64,000 bases of DNA from Narthecium ossifragum (Eukaryota > Streptophyta > Magnoliopsida > Dioscoreales > Nartheciaceae), in NCBI GenBank assembly GCA_963920575.1, contig OY986973.1, forward strand, positions 6,303,054-6,367,053. The letters run 5' to 3'. Below the pieces are notes generated by a model. The model was not told the origin of the DNA and searched no databases. It was given only the letters and a program-made list of their open reading frames with translations. The position numbers and the translations under genes are program-made. Of this stretch, positions 29,114 through 40,900 are shown in pieces (within the stretch, counting starts at the first letter, position 1; each line of letters opens with the position of its first letter).

Positions 29114-30896
29114 ATGACCATTGATATCAAAACCACATGTTCGATATGCAAACAAGTCTTGTTCGGCCATTGGAGAAATGACACTAATCATTTAACCCGT
29201 CATATAGCAAAGCACAAGAAAGGTCAAGGAAGAGCTCAAGTTGACATTCGCCAATCTTTACTTTCGCAATCGGCATCAACGGGGAATTTAAGCACATTCT
29301 CATATGATCCGGTTTTTGCTAGAAAAATACTTGTAAGATATATTGTTCGTAAAAAAATTTCTTTTAGTTTTGTTGATGATGAGGAATTTCAAGATTTCAT
29401 TACATCGGCTTTGCAATCGGGTTTTCGAAAATTTTCTCGTCAAACTTGCCAACGAGATGTTATGAAATACTACAATGAGGAGAAGGAAAAGTTAATGGCA
29501 TTTTTTCCTACTCTTACTTGCAAATTCTCTCTTACTTCGGATATTTGGACTTCTAGACAAAAAAAATAAAATACTTATGTATTACGGTTCATTTTATTGA
29601 TGATACTTGGGTTATGCAAAAAAAAGTTATTTCTTTTGTTGTATTTGATAGTTTACATACCGGTGACAATATTGCTATGATGATTTTGAATGAACTCCAA
29701 TCCTATGCCATTTCGGATAAGATTTGTACTCTAAGTTTAGATAATGCAAGTAATAATAATGTTGATGTTGATGGTTTTAGAAGTTCATTACTTCTACATT
29801 ATTATGGTTTTTTCTTTTATATTAGATGCATTTGTCACATATTAAATTTGATTGTTCAAAGTGCATTTAATGATATTAAGGTTTCTATTTCTAAAGTTAG
29901 AGAGACTATTTTTTTATCACTAGTTCGGAGCATAGGATTAAGGCATTTAACCTTCTTTGTAAACACAATAATGTTAATCCTAGAAAATTACCATCGGATG
30001 TAGGACATAGGTGGAACTCAACCTATTTTATGTCAAATACCGCATTAGAATATAGAGGTATAATAAATGAGTACATTAAACAATTTGCTCATGTTTCTAA
30101 TTATATATCTTCTTCATCATTTACTTTGGAATTTATTGATGATCATGAGTGGGATGTTCTTTTTCATTTAAAAGAAATGCTTAAAATATTTTATGATGCT
30201 ACTATCCTTTTATCCGGATGCTATTATCCTACTATTAGTCAAGTATCAATGCAAGTTTTTTATATTCATGAATTATTTGACAAATATCGTAATGACTAAT
30301 GATATATATTTTGGGCATATGATAGCAAAAATGGAAGCAAAGTTTAATAAGTATTTTCATCCCCTTCCTTATATTTATGGTTTTGAAATTCTACTTGATC
30401 CATGCTTGAAGGATGTTGGTCTTGGTAATCTTTTGATTCTATGTATGGTGAATTTAATGAGGAAATGAGAACACATTTGGGTAAGATTAAGTTTAAGTTT
30501 AATCAATTGTTTGATAAGTATAACTCAATATTTAGCTCTAAAGTGCATGCTCCGAGTTCCTCTCAATCTAGCCCAAGTGAAAGTAAGGGTGTCATATCTT
30601 CGAGACATATTATGATAAGTGCATTAGTAGGAAAAGGAAAATGGAGTTCGAGCTCATCATAATACGAGTTTGATAAATCATCTCTTGAATCATGCTCGGA
30701 TATGGGAATCGAATATGATATTTTGTCAATGTGGAAAGTACAAGGATCAACATCTTTTCCTATACTTTCCACCATGGCACGTGATTTACGAACTATTCAA
30801 GTGTCTACTATAACTTCGGAAAGCACATTTAGCACGGGAGGACACTTGATCGACGACTACTAGACCAAATTAGACCCAAAAACGGTACAAGTTATA

Positions 30897-31703
30897 GAGG
30901 GTGTTTGGTTGCTTGCATCAGCTGATGCAGTACAACTGTTTGTGTGTTGTTTGTGTTTGGTTGCTTGTATCAACCGATACAGTATTAGCTCATTTTCTGT
31001 TTGGTTGGTATGTATTGTATCAGCTGATGAAGGTGAAGGTGATCGAGCATTGGCAGCACCACGACGTGAAGAAGGACGCCGCCGGTGGGGAAGAACTGAA
31101 GGCATGGGAAGAAAGGATCTGGGCTTCCTCCGCTGGTTCGGGTTGGCAGGAAGAAGGAGAGAGGCGACGGACGGCGACGGGGAAAGGAGAGAGAGGCGAC
31201 GGGGAAAGGGGAGACAGGCGACGGGGAAAGGTGGGGAAGGAGAGAGGTGACGGGGAAAGGGGACAGAGGCGACGGGCGGCGACGGGGAAAGGAGAGAGAG
31301 GCGACAGGGAAAGGGTGGAAGGAGAGAGGCGACCGGGAAAGGGGGGGAGGAGAGAGAGGCGACGGGAAAGGGGAGCTCGGCGATGGGGAAGGGGAGCTCG
31401 GCGACGGGGAAGGGGAGCTCGGCGACGAGGAAAGGGGGGGAAGGAGAGAGAGGGACGGGGAAAGGGGGGAGGGGAGGGAGAGAAGGGTGATGCATCACGT
31501 GATATCACGTGATGCATCAGCTGATGCTGTATCAGCAGAAACAACCATTTTGGCTGCATCAGCTGATGCAGCATCTGAGCCTCTTTTTGTATCAACTGAT
31601 ACATGCATCAGCTGATACATTTGACCAACCAAACACTGGTTTGGACCAAAATGCTACATCAACTAATGCATGTATCAGCTGATACATGCAACCAAACAAC
31701 CCC
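30897..31703. mobile_element. Small TIR element (about 0.8 kb) inside the hAT gene
   Basis: The ends are inverted: GAGGGTGTTTGGTTGC on the left and GCAACCAAACAACCCC on the right. TTA follows the right end, as in PIF/Harbinger-type insertions, but a clean left copy is not seen. Next to both ends are many copies of a palindrome, TGCATCAGCTGATGCA or TGTATCAGCTGATACA. The core at 31140-31480 is a purine-rich minisatellite built on GAGAGGCGACGGGGAAAG. There is no transposase, so it is non-autonomous. The hAT coding sequence on either side makes the insertion obvious. Confidence 0.78.
31140..31480. repeat. Purine-rich minisatellite in the small TIR element
   Basis: Irregular tandem units of about 22-28 bp with GGCGACGGGGAAAGG and GGGGAGCTCGGCGA cores. 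The long open frames seen here on both strands are by-products of the repeat. Confidence 0.8.
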
Positions 31704-31811
31704 TTAATGTGTTTACAAGATTGGTGGGGCGCTGAAAAGAGACGTAAAGGATTGCAAATTGATGAAGGTGGAGAAAAAAATGAGCTTAAAGTTTTAGATT
31801 TAGATGTTTAA

Positions 31812-32043
31812 TTTTATATTTGTAATCTTATGAAAGTGATGCATATGATAGATGGGTAGGTGCCAACCTAGTTGGGATGTACTCATAGTATAGTGATGCA
31901 ATTGCTTTCCTAATATTATGTCCATTTTTAACTAACCATGTGGGGTTAAGTGGATATTTGCTTAAACACAAAGAAATGGAGACATGGAGTTGATGGTGGT
32001 GGAGCGGTTCTAGCGAGAGGAGCTGGTGGCCGCGGAGCGCTGC
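31812..32043. other. hAT 3' flank
   Basis: AT-rich sequence after the hAT stop codon, then a short GC-rich stretch up to the truncated LTR at 32044. The right end of the hAT element is not identified. Confidence 0.4.
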
Positions 32044-35000
32044 TGTCGTGCCCCGACCCGCGAAGGCTCAACCGGGCCGGGCGACGTGAACCGAAACCTA
32101 ACTAATTGCAGAATAATTTTGGCGAGTGTTCCCTCTAACTTACTAGTTTCCTTAAACATTTCATAAGCACCCTTATTAACAATAATTTCAAACCTCAAAA
32201 GATATAATATAATATTCAAAAACCTCAAAAGGGTTTACATTTATACAACATAGTAACATACTCACGTAGGAGACTATCTAAACAAAAAGGGTGTAGAAGA
32301 CGATCACCGCTCCTCAAGCACCACCAGACGCCGCCGCACCACCAAACACCTGCCCGGTAGGGGCCACTAAAGAAGAGCTAACGCTTGCACCTATAAAACG
32401 CAGTCCGGGTAGGAGTGAGCACTAAGCTCAGTAGGGTTGTACATTACGACACACAGAAGGGAGGTGTCGCGCCCCGACCCGCAGAGCGCAACCGGGCCGG
32501 GGACGCGAGGGAGAAAGGAAAACCTACAACCACTAGCCTCAACTGGCGGAAACAGTTGAGACTACGGCCAACTGGCGGAAACAGCTGCCAACAGCCACAA
32601 GCGGAAGCAAGGGTACTAAACAACAACTATTAACATTTATTACAAAACAGTAATAAAAGAGTTAACAAGGGTTTAGTACAACAAGCTACAAGGGATCAAC
32701 AGTCCCCAAAAAGAAGCTACACTACCCACCGGGGTCTCAGGGAACGTACAAACGAACCCATCCTGACCCTCAGACATGGTCAGGATCCGGCACACTGCCA
32801 CGAGACGGCCGACGGGGAAGCACCGGAGGAGAACGGGGACCCGCACCTGCAAACACACAGTCCAGGTAGGAAATGAGCAACAGCTCAGTAGGGTCCTACT
32901 CTACCACTCCCGCTAAGAAGGCAAACCCAACGAACCAACCCTGAGGCCAAGTACTGAGGCTTGCCAAGGACCCCATAAATCCCGTCACTAACCCGAAGGA
33001 TTTCTGTCCCAAGTACGCCCCTCCGACAACCACTGCTCAGGGGTGGGCAACTCCGACAATCCCTGACACAGGGTGGACATGACGCTACTGGTAGGACACC
33101 CTTCCCCAAGCGGGATCTCCACACTTGGCGGAACGACCGAGGTTAAGACTACCATCTCTCAGTACTCCAAGCCACAGAGCCAACAGGACCCCTAACTCCT
33201 GACCCAAACTAAGTCTAGCCAGGGAGGCCATCGATCCCATCGACGTCTCCCCCCCAGGGTTCCTGTCCAACCTACATCCCTCCGATAGCCACTGCTCAAG
33301 GACTGGGCTACCTCCGACGGTTCTTGACATAGGGTGGGCCGGACGATACTTGTAGGACACCCTTACCGGAGTAACGGCGTCAACCACTTAGTCATTGATC
33401 ACCGGAGTCCACGGGTCAACCCCACCCAGTCTAACCGAGCATGTCTGATGCACAAGAGCAGGGCAGGATATAAATAAAGCGGTAACATGCAACACAGCAA
33501 GGGCACACCTTCGGCCCATTTATTTTAAACACTCCCGAGGATCATGACTTCCTTCGGTTCACCATAAAGCAATAAAAGGGCATAACCCATGGCCTAGCTA
33601 CACTAAGCATTCCCGAGGGTTCATTACTCCCTCGGTTAACCACAAAGCAGTAAACATTCAAGCATGATGTAAAACATGATAAGCCCCAAGGGCAAAACCG
33701 TCAAAACTCACTTACATGTGAAGCCCCGCGGGCAAAATTCATGAAAACCCTCGCTGCGACTAAAGGATCGATCCTCACCAAGGGAAGGATCGATCACTTA
33801 AGTAACAGTGAGCTTCCCTCACTGTCGAGACAAAAGGATCGATCCTTCCTCCCAGGAAGATCGATCTTTCTCGAGACAGAGGGCGCCCTTCCAGTCGCAC
33901 CAAGGAAGATCGATCTTTCCTCCCAAGAAGATCGATCTTTCCCGGGACGAAGGGTATCCCTGCTAACCCAGGCCCCATGATCGATCTCCTCCCGTAAGAA
34001 GATCGATCATGTGCTGGGCGCAGCAAGCCAACACCAGAGGACCGATCCTTCCTCCCAGGAGGATCGATCCTGATGGGTTCCGGCGTGCTTCCGGCCGGAA
34101 GAGCCGCCGGAAGACACAACCAGACTTCACCAAACTTGGTGGGCTGGTAGATCTAATCAACACGAAGCTACTCATGGCTTCAAAATCGGAAACCAACAAC
34201 TCCACAAGGAGATCTATTGAAAACAAAACCCGGATTTAAACCCTCAAAGCAAGCCGGAGGTTTGAGTGAGATCCCTACCTCTTCAACGCAGCTTCGATCC
34301 ACAAGTCCTACCCCAGGACCTTCCTCGCCTTGCCACGAACCCAACGAGCCTTCAAGCTCCAGGAGAGGTGGCCGGAGGAGGAAGAACGGCGAGCGGAAGC
34401 TCTCAGCCGTAATAGGGGAAAACAGAGCCGGGAGGAAGAAGAGGGAAGAAGAGAAGGAAAGAAAGGGGGAGGGGAAGGGGTAAGGCCGGGGAAAGCCGGC
34501 GAATGCGGGGAAAAGCTGGGGGAGGGGAGGGAAAGTCTTCCCTCCCCTGATAGGGGAAGCGACGGCCACCGCGGTGGCAATCCTTCGAAAGCCACCGACA
34601 GAGACTTTCAGGCACAGGCAGGATCGATCCTCCACGACCCAAGGATCGATCCTCCCTGCCCAGAAGTGCAAACTTGGGCTGGAAAACGGGCCCAAGCCTA
34701 GAACTCCCAAACTATGTCCCACCTAACCTTTCTAACAAACACAACCATCAAGCAAGGCCTGTGTGTGCACACCCAGTGTGAAACGACCGCCAAGGCGCAA
34801 TTTCCCAAATTGCCCCTGGAGTCAACGACAAGCCAAGGGGATAGAGGGACAGGTCCTCACAGGAGGGAACACAACAGTGTCGCCCCCAAGTTAGGCCTAG
34901 GTGTGCTACGTGGCCCCACAATCCCACTGCGCGTCACTGAGAGCTCCTGTCCAGGTCCCACCTTCAGTAAAGCAGGAAACCAACACTGCTGTCCCACTAG

Positions 35001-35425
35001 CAGGAACCCGACACTGCTAGGCGAGGGACCGACACCGGCTGCACCCTCGGTATCTGGCTCGAGACCGACACGACCTCTAAATCATCAATCAATATGTATT
35101 TAAGTCATCTAAGCCTATCATCGATATTGACTGAATACTACAATCCAACCTGGACTTTGCTATCTGCCACGGTCCTAAAGCTAAATCCGAGCTACCCGAA
35201 AGCCTCGGATCAACCCATCGCCCACGCCGTATCTTTATGCATCTAATGCACAATAGAAAAGCATGTTATGATCATACGCAGGTAAGAGGTAAGCATGCAA
35301 CAGTATGATAAAATAATACACATGTCCAACTGGATCGATGCCAGCCAATCCGCAGCGGGTCCCGGCACGCGGACCCCTGCAATGGGAAGCAACCCCGAAA
35401 ACTCAGATGAACATATAATAGTCCT
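32044..35425 (-). mobile_element. Truncated family-D LTR (copy 2), split by a solo LTR
   Basis: Pieces 32044-32464 and 34867-35425 join into one family-D LTR portion when the nested solo LTR at 32465-34861 and one copy of its target duplication are removed. The left end TGTCGTGCCCCGACCC is a true LTR terminus. On the right, homology to the intact copy at 14245-16767 stops near 35425, before the promoter part, so roughly half of the LTR is missing. No target duplication can be defined. Confidence 0.75.
32465..34861 (-). mobile_element. Solo LTR, family B (copy 3)
   Basis: This 2397-bp minus-strand LTR is flanked by a perfect 5-bp target duplication GGAGG (32460-32464 and 34862-34866). It has no internal region. 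Its GATCGATC sites come mostly as pairs, with flanks differing from the other copies (AAGATCGATCTT and AGGATCGATCCT). They occur at about 33765-34080 and 34619-34655. Confidence 0.93.
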
Positions 35426-35909
35426 CCGCCTCCTCCTGGTGACACGACTACCGGTAATCTTGGTCATCTGATCGCTAGTGAGGTACCGATTGGTTGATCT
35501 AATCCATTGGTACCTCACTACCGATGGAATAGTCCAATAAATCGGTACATCACTACCGATTAGATGGCATGTGTATTACACATGCCACGTGGTCATGTAC
35601 ACAAAACTTTATTCATGATGAGATGCATCAATGGGGCTTTGTTGGATCTAGATTGGCCATGGCCCATGCGCTTCTTGAACTTGACTCGGTTTACTAAAAA
35701 AAGGGTAGCATTTGAGCTAAGGAATGAAAAAAAGCCAATTTAAGCACAACAAGCATGTCATTAATTGCTTTTTTTCTTCTTCTTCTTTTGATCTGATAAA
35801 ACTGATTTAATCAAAAGCTAAACTGCAATAAGCTGCAATAGACGTGTCATTGTAGTCTTTTTTTTTTTAAATTAAAGATTAGTGAAAAAGAGAAGGAGAT
35901 TGAATTTGG
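35426..35909. other. Non-coding, with ACCGAT/ATCGGT motifs
   Basis: At 35480-35565 GGTACCGATT, CCATTGGTACC, ACTACCGAT and ATCGGTACATC recur within 90 bp, like the motif arrays of MULE-1. This may be a fragment of a related element. The remainder is AT-rich without a gene. Confidence 0.45.
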
Positions 35910-37272
35910 GATTCGGAAAGCTGACGTTGTCGATCTATGGCATGCCTGTCTTAACAAATCCTGGCCGTGGATCTCCATCAATTTATGAAGGATTCGGGGG
36001 GCCTGACGTTGTCGATCTATGGCATGCCCTGCCTTAACAAATCTTGGCCGTGGATCTCCATCAACTTATGGAGAACAACTAGGATTTGTCTGTCCACGTC
36101 ATCCCCTCTCACCACCATCCTCCTCACAACCTCGCCACTCCACATCCGCCGCTCCTGTCGCCGATCGCTGTCCCCAACAATCCCCTCATCGACCCTGAAC
36201 TCCAAGCTGCCGCCCTCCTGTACCTCTTTCCTGTCGCACCACCAAAACCCCTTAAGAACACCCTTGTAACCCCTCATGATCCCTCTCTCGGCATCCCCAA
36301 GCCTCGCCGAGCACCCTTCGTCGCCCGATCGCCGCCGACATCCACCTCCTCAAGCATCACTACGCCGCCAACATCCACCTCCTCAAGCATCACTGCGCCA
36401 CCCTTGCTGGATCAGTTGTCTTCGCTACCCCAAGCCCAGATCCAAGCCGTTGGATTGCTTCCCAGGCCTCCCATGACCTCTTTGTCGCTGGTGCCTAAGG
36501 GTTCCTGGGAGTCTCAGCTTCCATCTCCCTCTATCCATCGCCCGCTCGCCACCCGATCCCTCCTCGCCGTTGATCCGGCTTGTTCCAAGCCATCTCCGGC
36601 GATCTCCCCATCCAGTACCATTACCCCTTCCGTCTCTCTCTACCCCTCCACCTACCTCCTCCTTTCCCTACCATTGACTGCCACCACTTCCCAATCCCCT
36701 TAGCAACCCTCCAACCACCTCCATTTCCGGTGAACTCCCAAGCTCCACCACGGCTATATCCAAGCCTCCCTCTACCACCATCAAACCCTCTACCACCTTC
36801 CACTCATCTCCTAGACCTCCAACCAGGCCACCAACACCGCTTAACTCCGGAGAGTTCCCATTCAATCCCAAGCTCCACAACTCCGGCATCACCACCATCT
36901 CCCCTCTTCCTCCAACCTCCAATCGCCGCCCCAACCCGCGGCTCTTCTTCTTCAAAAGCACCATTGTCCTCCCACTCCTTCCCGCCTCCACGCCGCCGGA
37001 TCTAACGATCCAACCCGGGGATCGAAGCCCAAGACTCCCAGGAACCCTCATCCACCGTCGTCGACGACCGGCGATCCCTCCTCCCTGCGATTGCCGTCGG
37101 CGATGCTTGGTTGGATCGGGAGGTGAGAAGAGGGGGAAGAGAACGTGGGAGGTGAGAGGGGATGACGTGGACAGACAAATCCTAGCCGTTCTCCATAAGT
37201 TGATGGAGATCCACGGCCAGGATTTGTTAAGACAGGGCCTGCCATAGATTGACAACGTCAGTCCTCCGAATC
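35910..37272. mobile_element. TIR element of about 1.36 kb with GC-rich interior
   Basis: The right arm (about 37137-37272) is the reverse complement of the left arm (about 35991-36112). Both carry CTGACGTTGTCGATCTATGG, AACAAATCCTGGCCGTGGAT and GTCCACGTCATCCCCTCTCA segments. The outer part of the left arm is tandemly duplicated: 35910-35990 repeats 35991-36070. A clear target duplication is not found. Arms over 100 bp and a GC-rich interior are typical of Mutator-like or Pack-type elements. The interior has a proline/serine-rich open frame (about 36086-36703) with no ATG near its start and a tandem ACATCCACCTCCTCAAGCAT. I do not recognise a protein family in it. Confidence 0.65.
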
Positions 37273-37993
37273 GTTGAAGAAAAAAGATTTGTGTTGCACA
37301 TGGCTTATGTGTCCATGTATGATTGGCTAACGTGATAGGAACCAGCATATGTGAGTGGATCTGGAGCGTTGAAAGTGGTCATGTACGATGCACATGCCTA
37401 TGAGACATGTACCCCAATAAAAAATGGTCTACTCGCAGTGCTATTTGAGGTATCATGAAAGAACAAAAGACCATAAACAAGGTTGTTGTGGACGCACGAG
37501 GTTGAGTTGGGTTTGATTTGAAACAGTTACAATGTTGATGGACCCGTGGTGATTCTTAGATCGGCAGTGGCCAGGAACTCTGAATCAATCCTGGTTGGAA
37601 ATTAAATTCTATATCCAATTTTGGGTGGAAATCTTTGAGGGGCCTATGGTCTTCACAGGGCTTGCCCCATAAAAAGGATGTTACAGGCATTTGGCTCAAC
37701 CTAGAAAACATAACAAAAGATAAAGGAACATTTGATCCATTCATTAGTCTGTGTAAGTGAAAAAAAAGACCTTGTTTCTTTCACAACATTTGATCATTAC
37801 CTTCATCACAACAAGGAACAGAAGTGGAAGAAAGTACTTTACAGTTTATAGTGCCGTTGAGTCGGAGAAGAATAAAGGAAAACTTAGTACAGGACCCTGT
37901 ACAATGGGTGAAACTAAAAAGATTGACGAAGCTAAGTATGGTCTTATGAGGCGGTTCAATGTGTTTTTTGCAGGCAGTGATGTTTGAAGATGA
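37273..37993. other. Downstream flank and probable 3' UTR of CUL4
   Basis: AT-rich sequence between the TIR element and the CUL4 stop codon. The part nearest to 37994 should be CUL4 3' UTR (minus strand). No other gene is supported; a plus-strand open frame here has no recognisable features. Confidence 0.45.
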
Positions 37994-40900
37994 TCAAGCC
38001 AGATAGTTATAGATCTGTGGATTGTTCTTGTCTCTTTCGAGATACTCCCGGTCAATGAGGCTCTCTATCCTTTTCTTCAAGTCTGCAGGCTTTATGGAGA
38101 ATTTTAACTGAAAGAAACAAATAGGGTTGCTGTGAACTACACTATTAAGAAAGGAAACAAAAAACAATGAAATCAGGTTATCTGAAATTTACCTGTTGAA
38201 AGAGCTCAGTTATTAGAAGTGTGTGGCTAAGTACTTTCCTAGTCTTCATGATTCGCACAATGGCTGCGTCAACCTGCAATGCGGACATGTAGTCAAGCTG
38301 AGTACTTCCTCCTTGCTATATACCCAGCCTTTTAGGAAACAAGCTCTTTAATTTGAATATTCGAAAATACTGGCTTCCTAATTTTCATTTTGCGTAGCCA
38401 GTTCATATCTCACAGGGTATTAAGCTATACGAGGTCATATCTTGAGCTAAAACCAATGGCATAGCTCAATGTGGAAATCAAACACTAGCACAAGAGCTCT
38501 GAACCATATTTGCTTGTCTTCTGTATGATTGTAAGTTGATTTTCATTCCTTGAATTAGGTTTGTCTAGGATGCATCTTTCCACCCAATTGACCAATAATC
38601 CCAGTGTATGGTATGACAGTTGGACACAAATTAACAGACCTGATACTGACGATCCTGGAATACTCTTTCAGTGGTGCTCGTGTTTTCTTCCACAGTCTCC
38701 TTCATTTGGATAGCATTTACCTGGTAACTTCAAAATGTCAGATCCTGCTAAGGTCTGATTCACCAGGGATTCAAACAGGAGAAGTTTTACCTTAATGCGG
38801 TAAAGAGGAGCACTGAATTCTTCATTGAACACAAACGAGTCATCATCTTCCACATCTCTTCCTTTTGGAAACTGGAATATGCCAGCTTTTCAGGCAAAGA
38901 ATATGATCATAAAGATAGCTTCTTCTATGAAAAGGAACACACCTTATGGAGTACACGAACTTTCCCACAGGCAAGAGACTGCAATGTCCTTCTCAGCTCC
39001 TTGTCATCAATGGCAGTAGAATCCTTAATGTCTTGAAAGCTGAGCTTTTGAGTGTCATTGAACAACATCAAAACAACAGTCTGAAAACGGACAACCAGAA
39101 TAATCATGAGAATAGCCCCAAATGAAGAACCACATCAACAAAAATGGAAGAAACCCACCTGGAATAATGAAACTGCCAACTCCTTTCTACCTTTCGGGAA
39201 TTCTGCTTTCAGGACACAGTGACCTAATGAATTTTGCCACATAAGCCGTCTACCACTGTACTTACTCAAGTAGAACTCTTTGAATATATCCTATTGGATA
39301 GAAGTGAGACATCAGAAAAGCAACCAAAGATTAGTAATAAAAAATGTTTTAAATATTAGCATGTCACATGCCCAAACCTGATAGACATTCAATTCATGAG
39401 GAAGTCGTACGTCCATGGGAGGATATGTTGGCCAGTATCTGCAGATGGTTCATAGGCGAGAAACTTAGATTTTTCAGAAAATGGGCATTAGTAGTAAGAC
39501 TGGCCCAGCCTTTTTGTCAGTATCTCTTAATTAGATCACCAAGGTAATACTCACCCAGTTGTTAGGACATGAACGCTCAACTCAATACCAGTGGGAAGTT
39601 TCGTCCTGGCTTGAGATGACTGCTTGAAGGAATCATTTATTTCTTTGGACAGCTCAATGTCCTGGATAATGTTTCAATATCAGCTTATCATCCAATCTAT
39701 ACAAAGATTGCCCTACTACAAGATTGCAATCAAGACTAAAGATAAATCTACATTACAACTGTATAATTAACAAGTGGTCAGTGGATCCGTTTTCTCAGGT
39801 TTTCCACAGGAGATTGAAAGGCCGGCTAAGACATACAGTTTGAAATGACCATTCCACCAAATAACATAAAATAAAAGTCAATGTGTTACTTGAGAGTGAA
39901 TGAGGACAACAACAACAATAGGTATTATCTTTTTTCAACATTTCTTCCTATGTTTCTTCATGGAAGAGCAATAAGAAATCAACGGCAACAAGTATAAGGT
40001 TTTGACAGCCAGCCCATCAAGTTTAGTACATGTTATGCAAATGTCGATAATAAATGTCACTCCATGACCAACAACAGCACAATTATGGCTACTACATTTC
40101 CACTATCTCAAACTATTGATGAAATAGACATCACAGTGTTAGTGCCAAGAAAATACACATTAACAACATAATGACTGAGCACATTAAGCAGAGAATAACA
40201 ACCGCCGATGAATACCATCTCAGTTCAAAACAATATCCCAGATTCTTTGTTGTCATACATGTACACCATAATGGTCAGCAAGATTTCCTTATGCTCTTTG
40301 CTAAAAGAATTCAATCACCAAAACCATGGTTCCTCCTAAAGTAGCATGTCATCAGAGCTGTCCATAGCTAATAATCCATCACCTACGCTCATTGATGCTT
40401 TGAAAGGAATATACTGGAACATAGAAGAAATGCCGTGTGCAACCGAAGCATATAATTGTTGGTTGCATGAAGTTACTTCACTGTGTTCATACATTTTGAT
40501 ACGAGTGTGAACAGATTAATGGTGTTTAGAAGATAAACAGGCTAATTTCATACAAAAATTCATGAACGATAAGCTCCAGGGTAATAAGTTAAACAACTCT
40601 ATATCAACCTACTAACTTCATGCTATAAATGTGAATCATCAGCAACAGAGCATATCCACAAACCCAGTAGCTAATCTGAGACCAATTTAGCGACTGAAAT
40701 TAACATGAAAGCTAAACTGTTACCTAATTTTAGATTAGGCATATAACATTTATGCTACTAACCAAGCAACAGAGAAGAAAACTCATACTGAGACATTCCA
40801 CAAAGAGGTTTTAGCGCTGAAAATAACCTACTTATGTGATTGAACGATAATAATTGGGCACTGCCATCTAGTATTATGAACAATGAGAAGCACAAAAAAG

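Larger units (their letters stand above)
29114..31811 (+). pseudogene. hAT transposase (BED finger, RICESLEEPER-like), decayed
   Basis: The N-terminus has a BED zinc finger (CSICKQVLFGHW...HLTRHIAKH). The hAT core follows in pieces: LTSDIWTSRQ, HFIDDTWVMQKKVI, SLDNASNNN, CICHILNLIV, GHRWNSTYFM. The C-terminal dimerisation segment reads DILSMWKVQGSTSFPILSTMARDL and STITSESTFSTGG. Frame changes occur near 29560 (run of A), 29910 (run of T), 30297 and 30440-30480. There is a stop at 30659-30661 and another before TKLDPKT. At about 30897 a small TIR element interrupts the frame. The hAT C-terminus resumes after it (LMCLQDWWGAEKRRKG) and ends at TAA 31809-31811. It is clearly inactive. Confidence 0.85.

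Noticed and set aside
30860..31615. Long open frames on both strands (up to 212 codons)
   Set aside because: They are products of the purine-rich minisatellite inside the small TIR element.
36086..36703. Proline/serine-rich 205-codon frame as a gene
   Set aside because: No ATG near its start, no domain, and an overlapping minus-strand frame of similar length; kept only as part of the TIR element.
37757..37987. 76-codon plus-strand frame
   Set aside because: It lies antisense to the presumed CUL4 3' UTR and shows no recognisable features.
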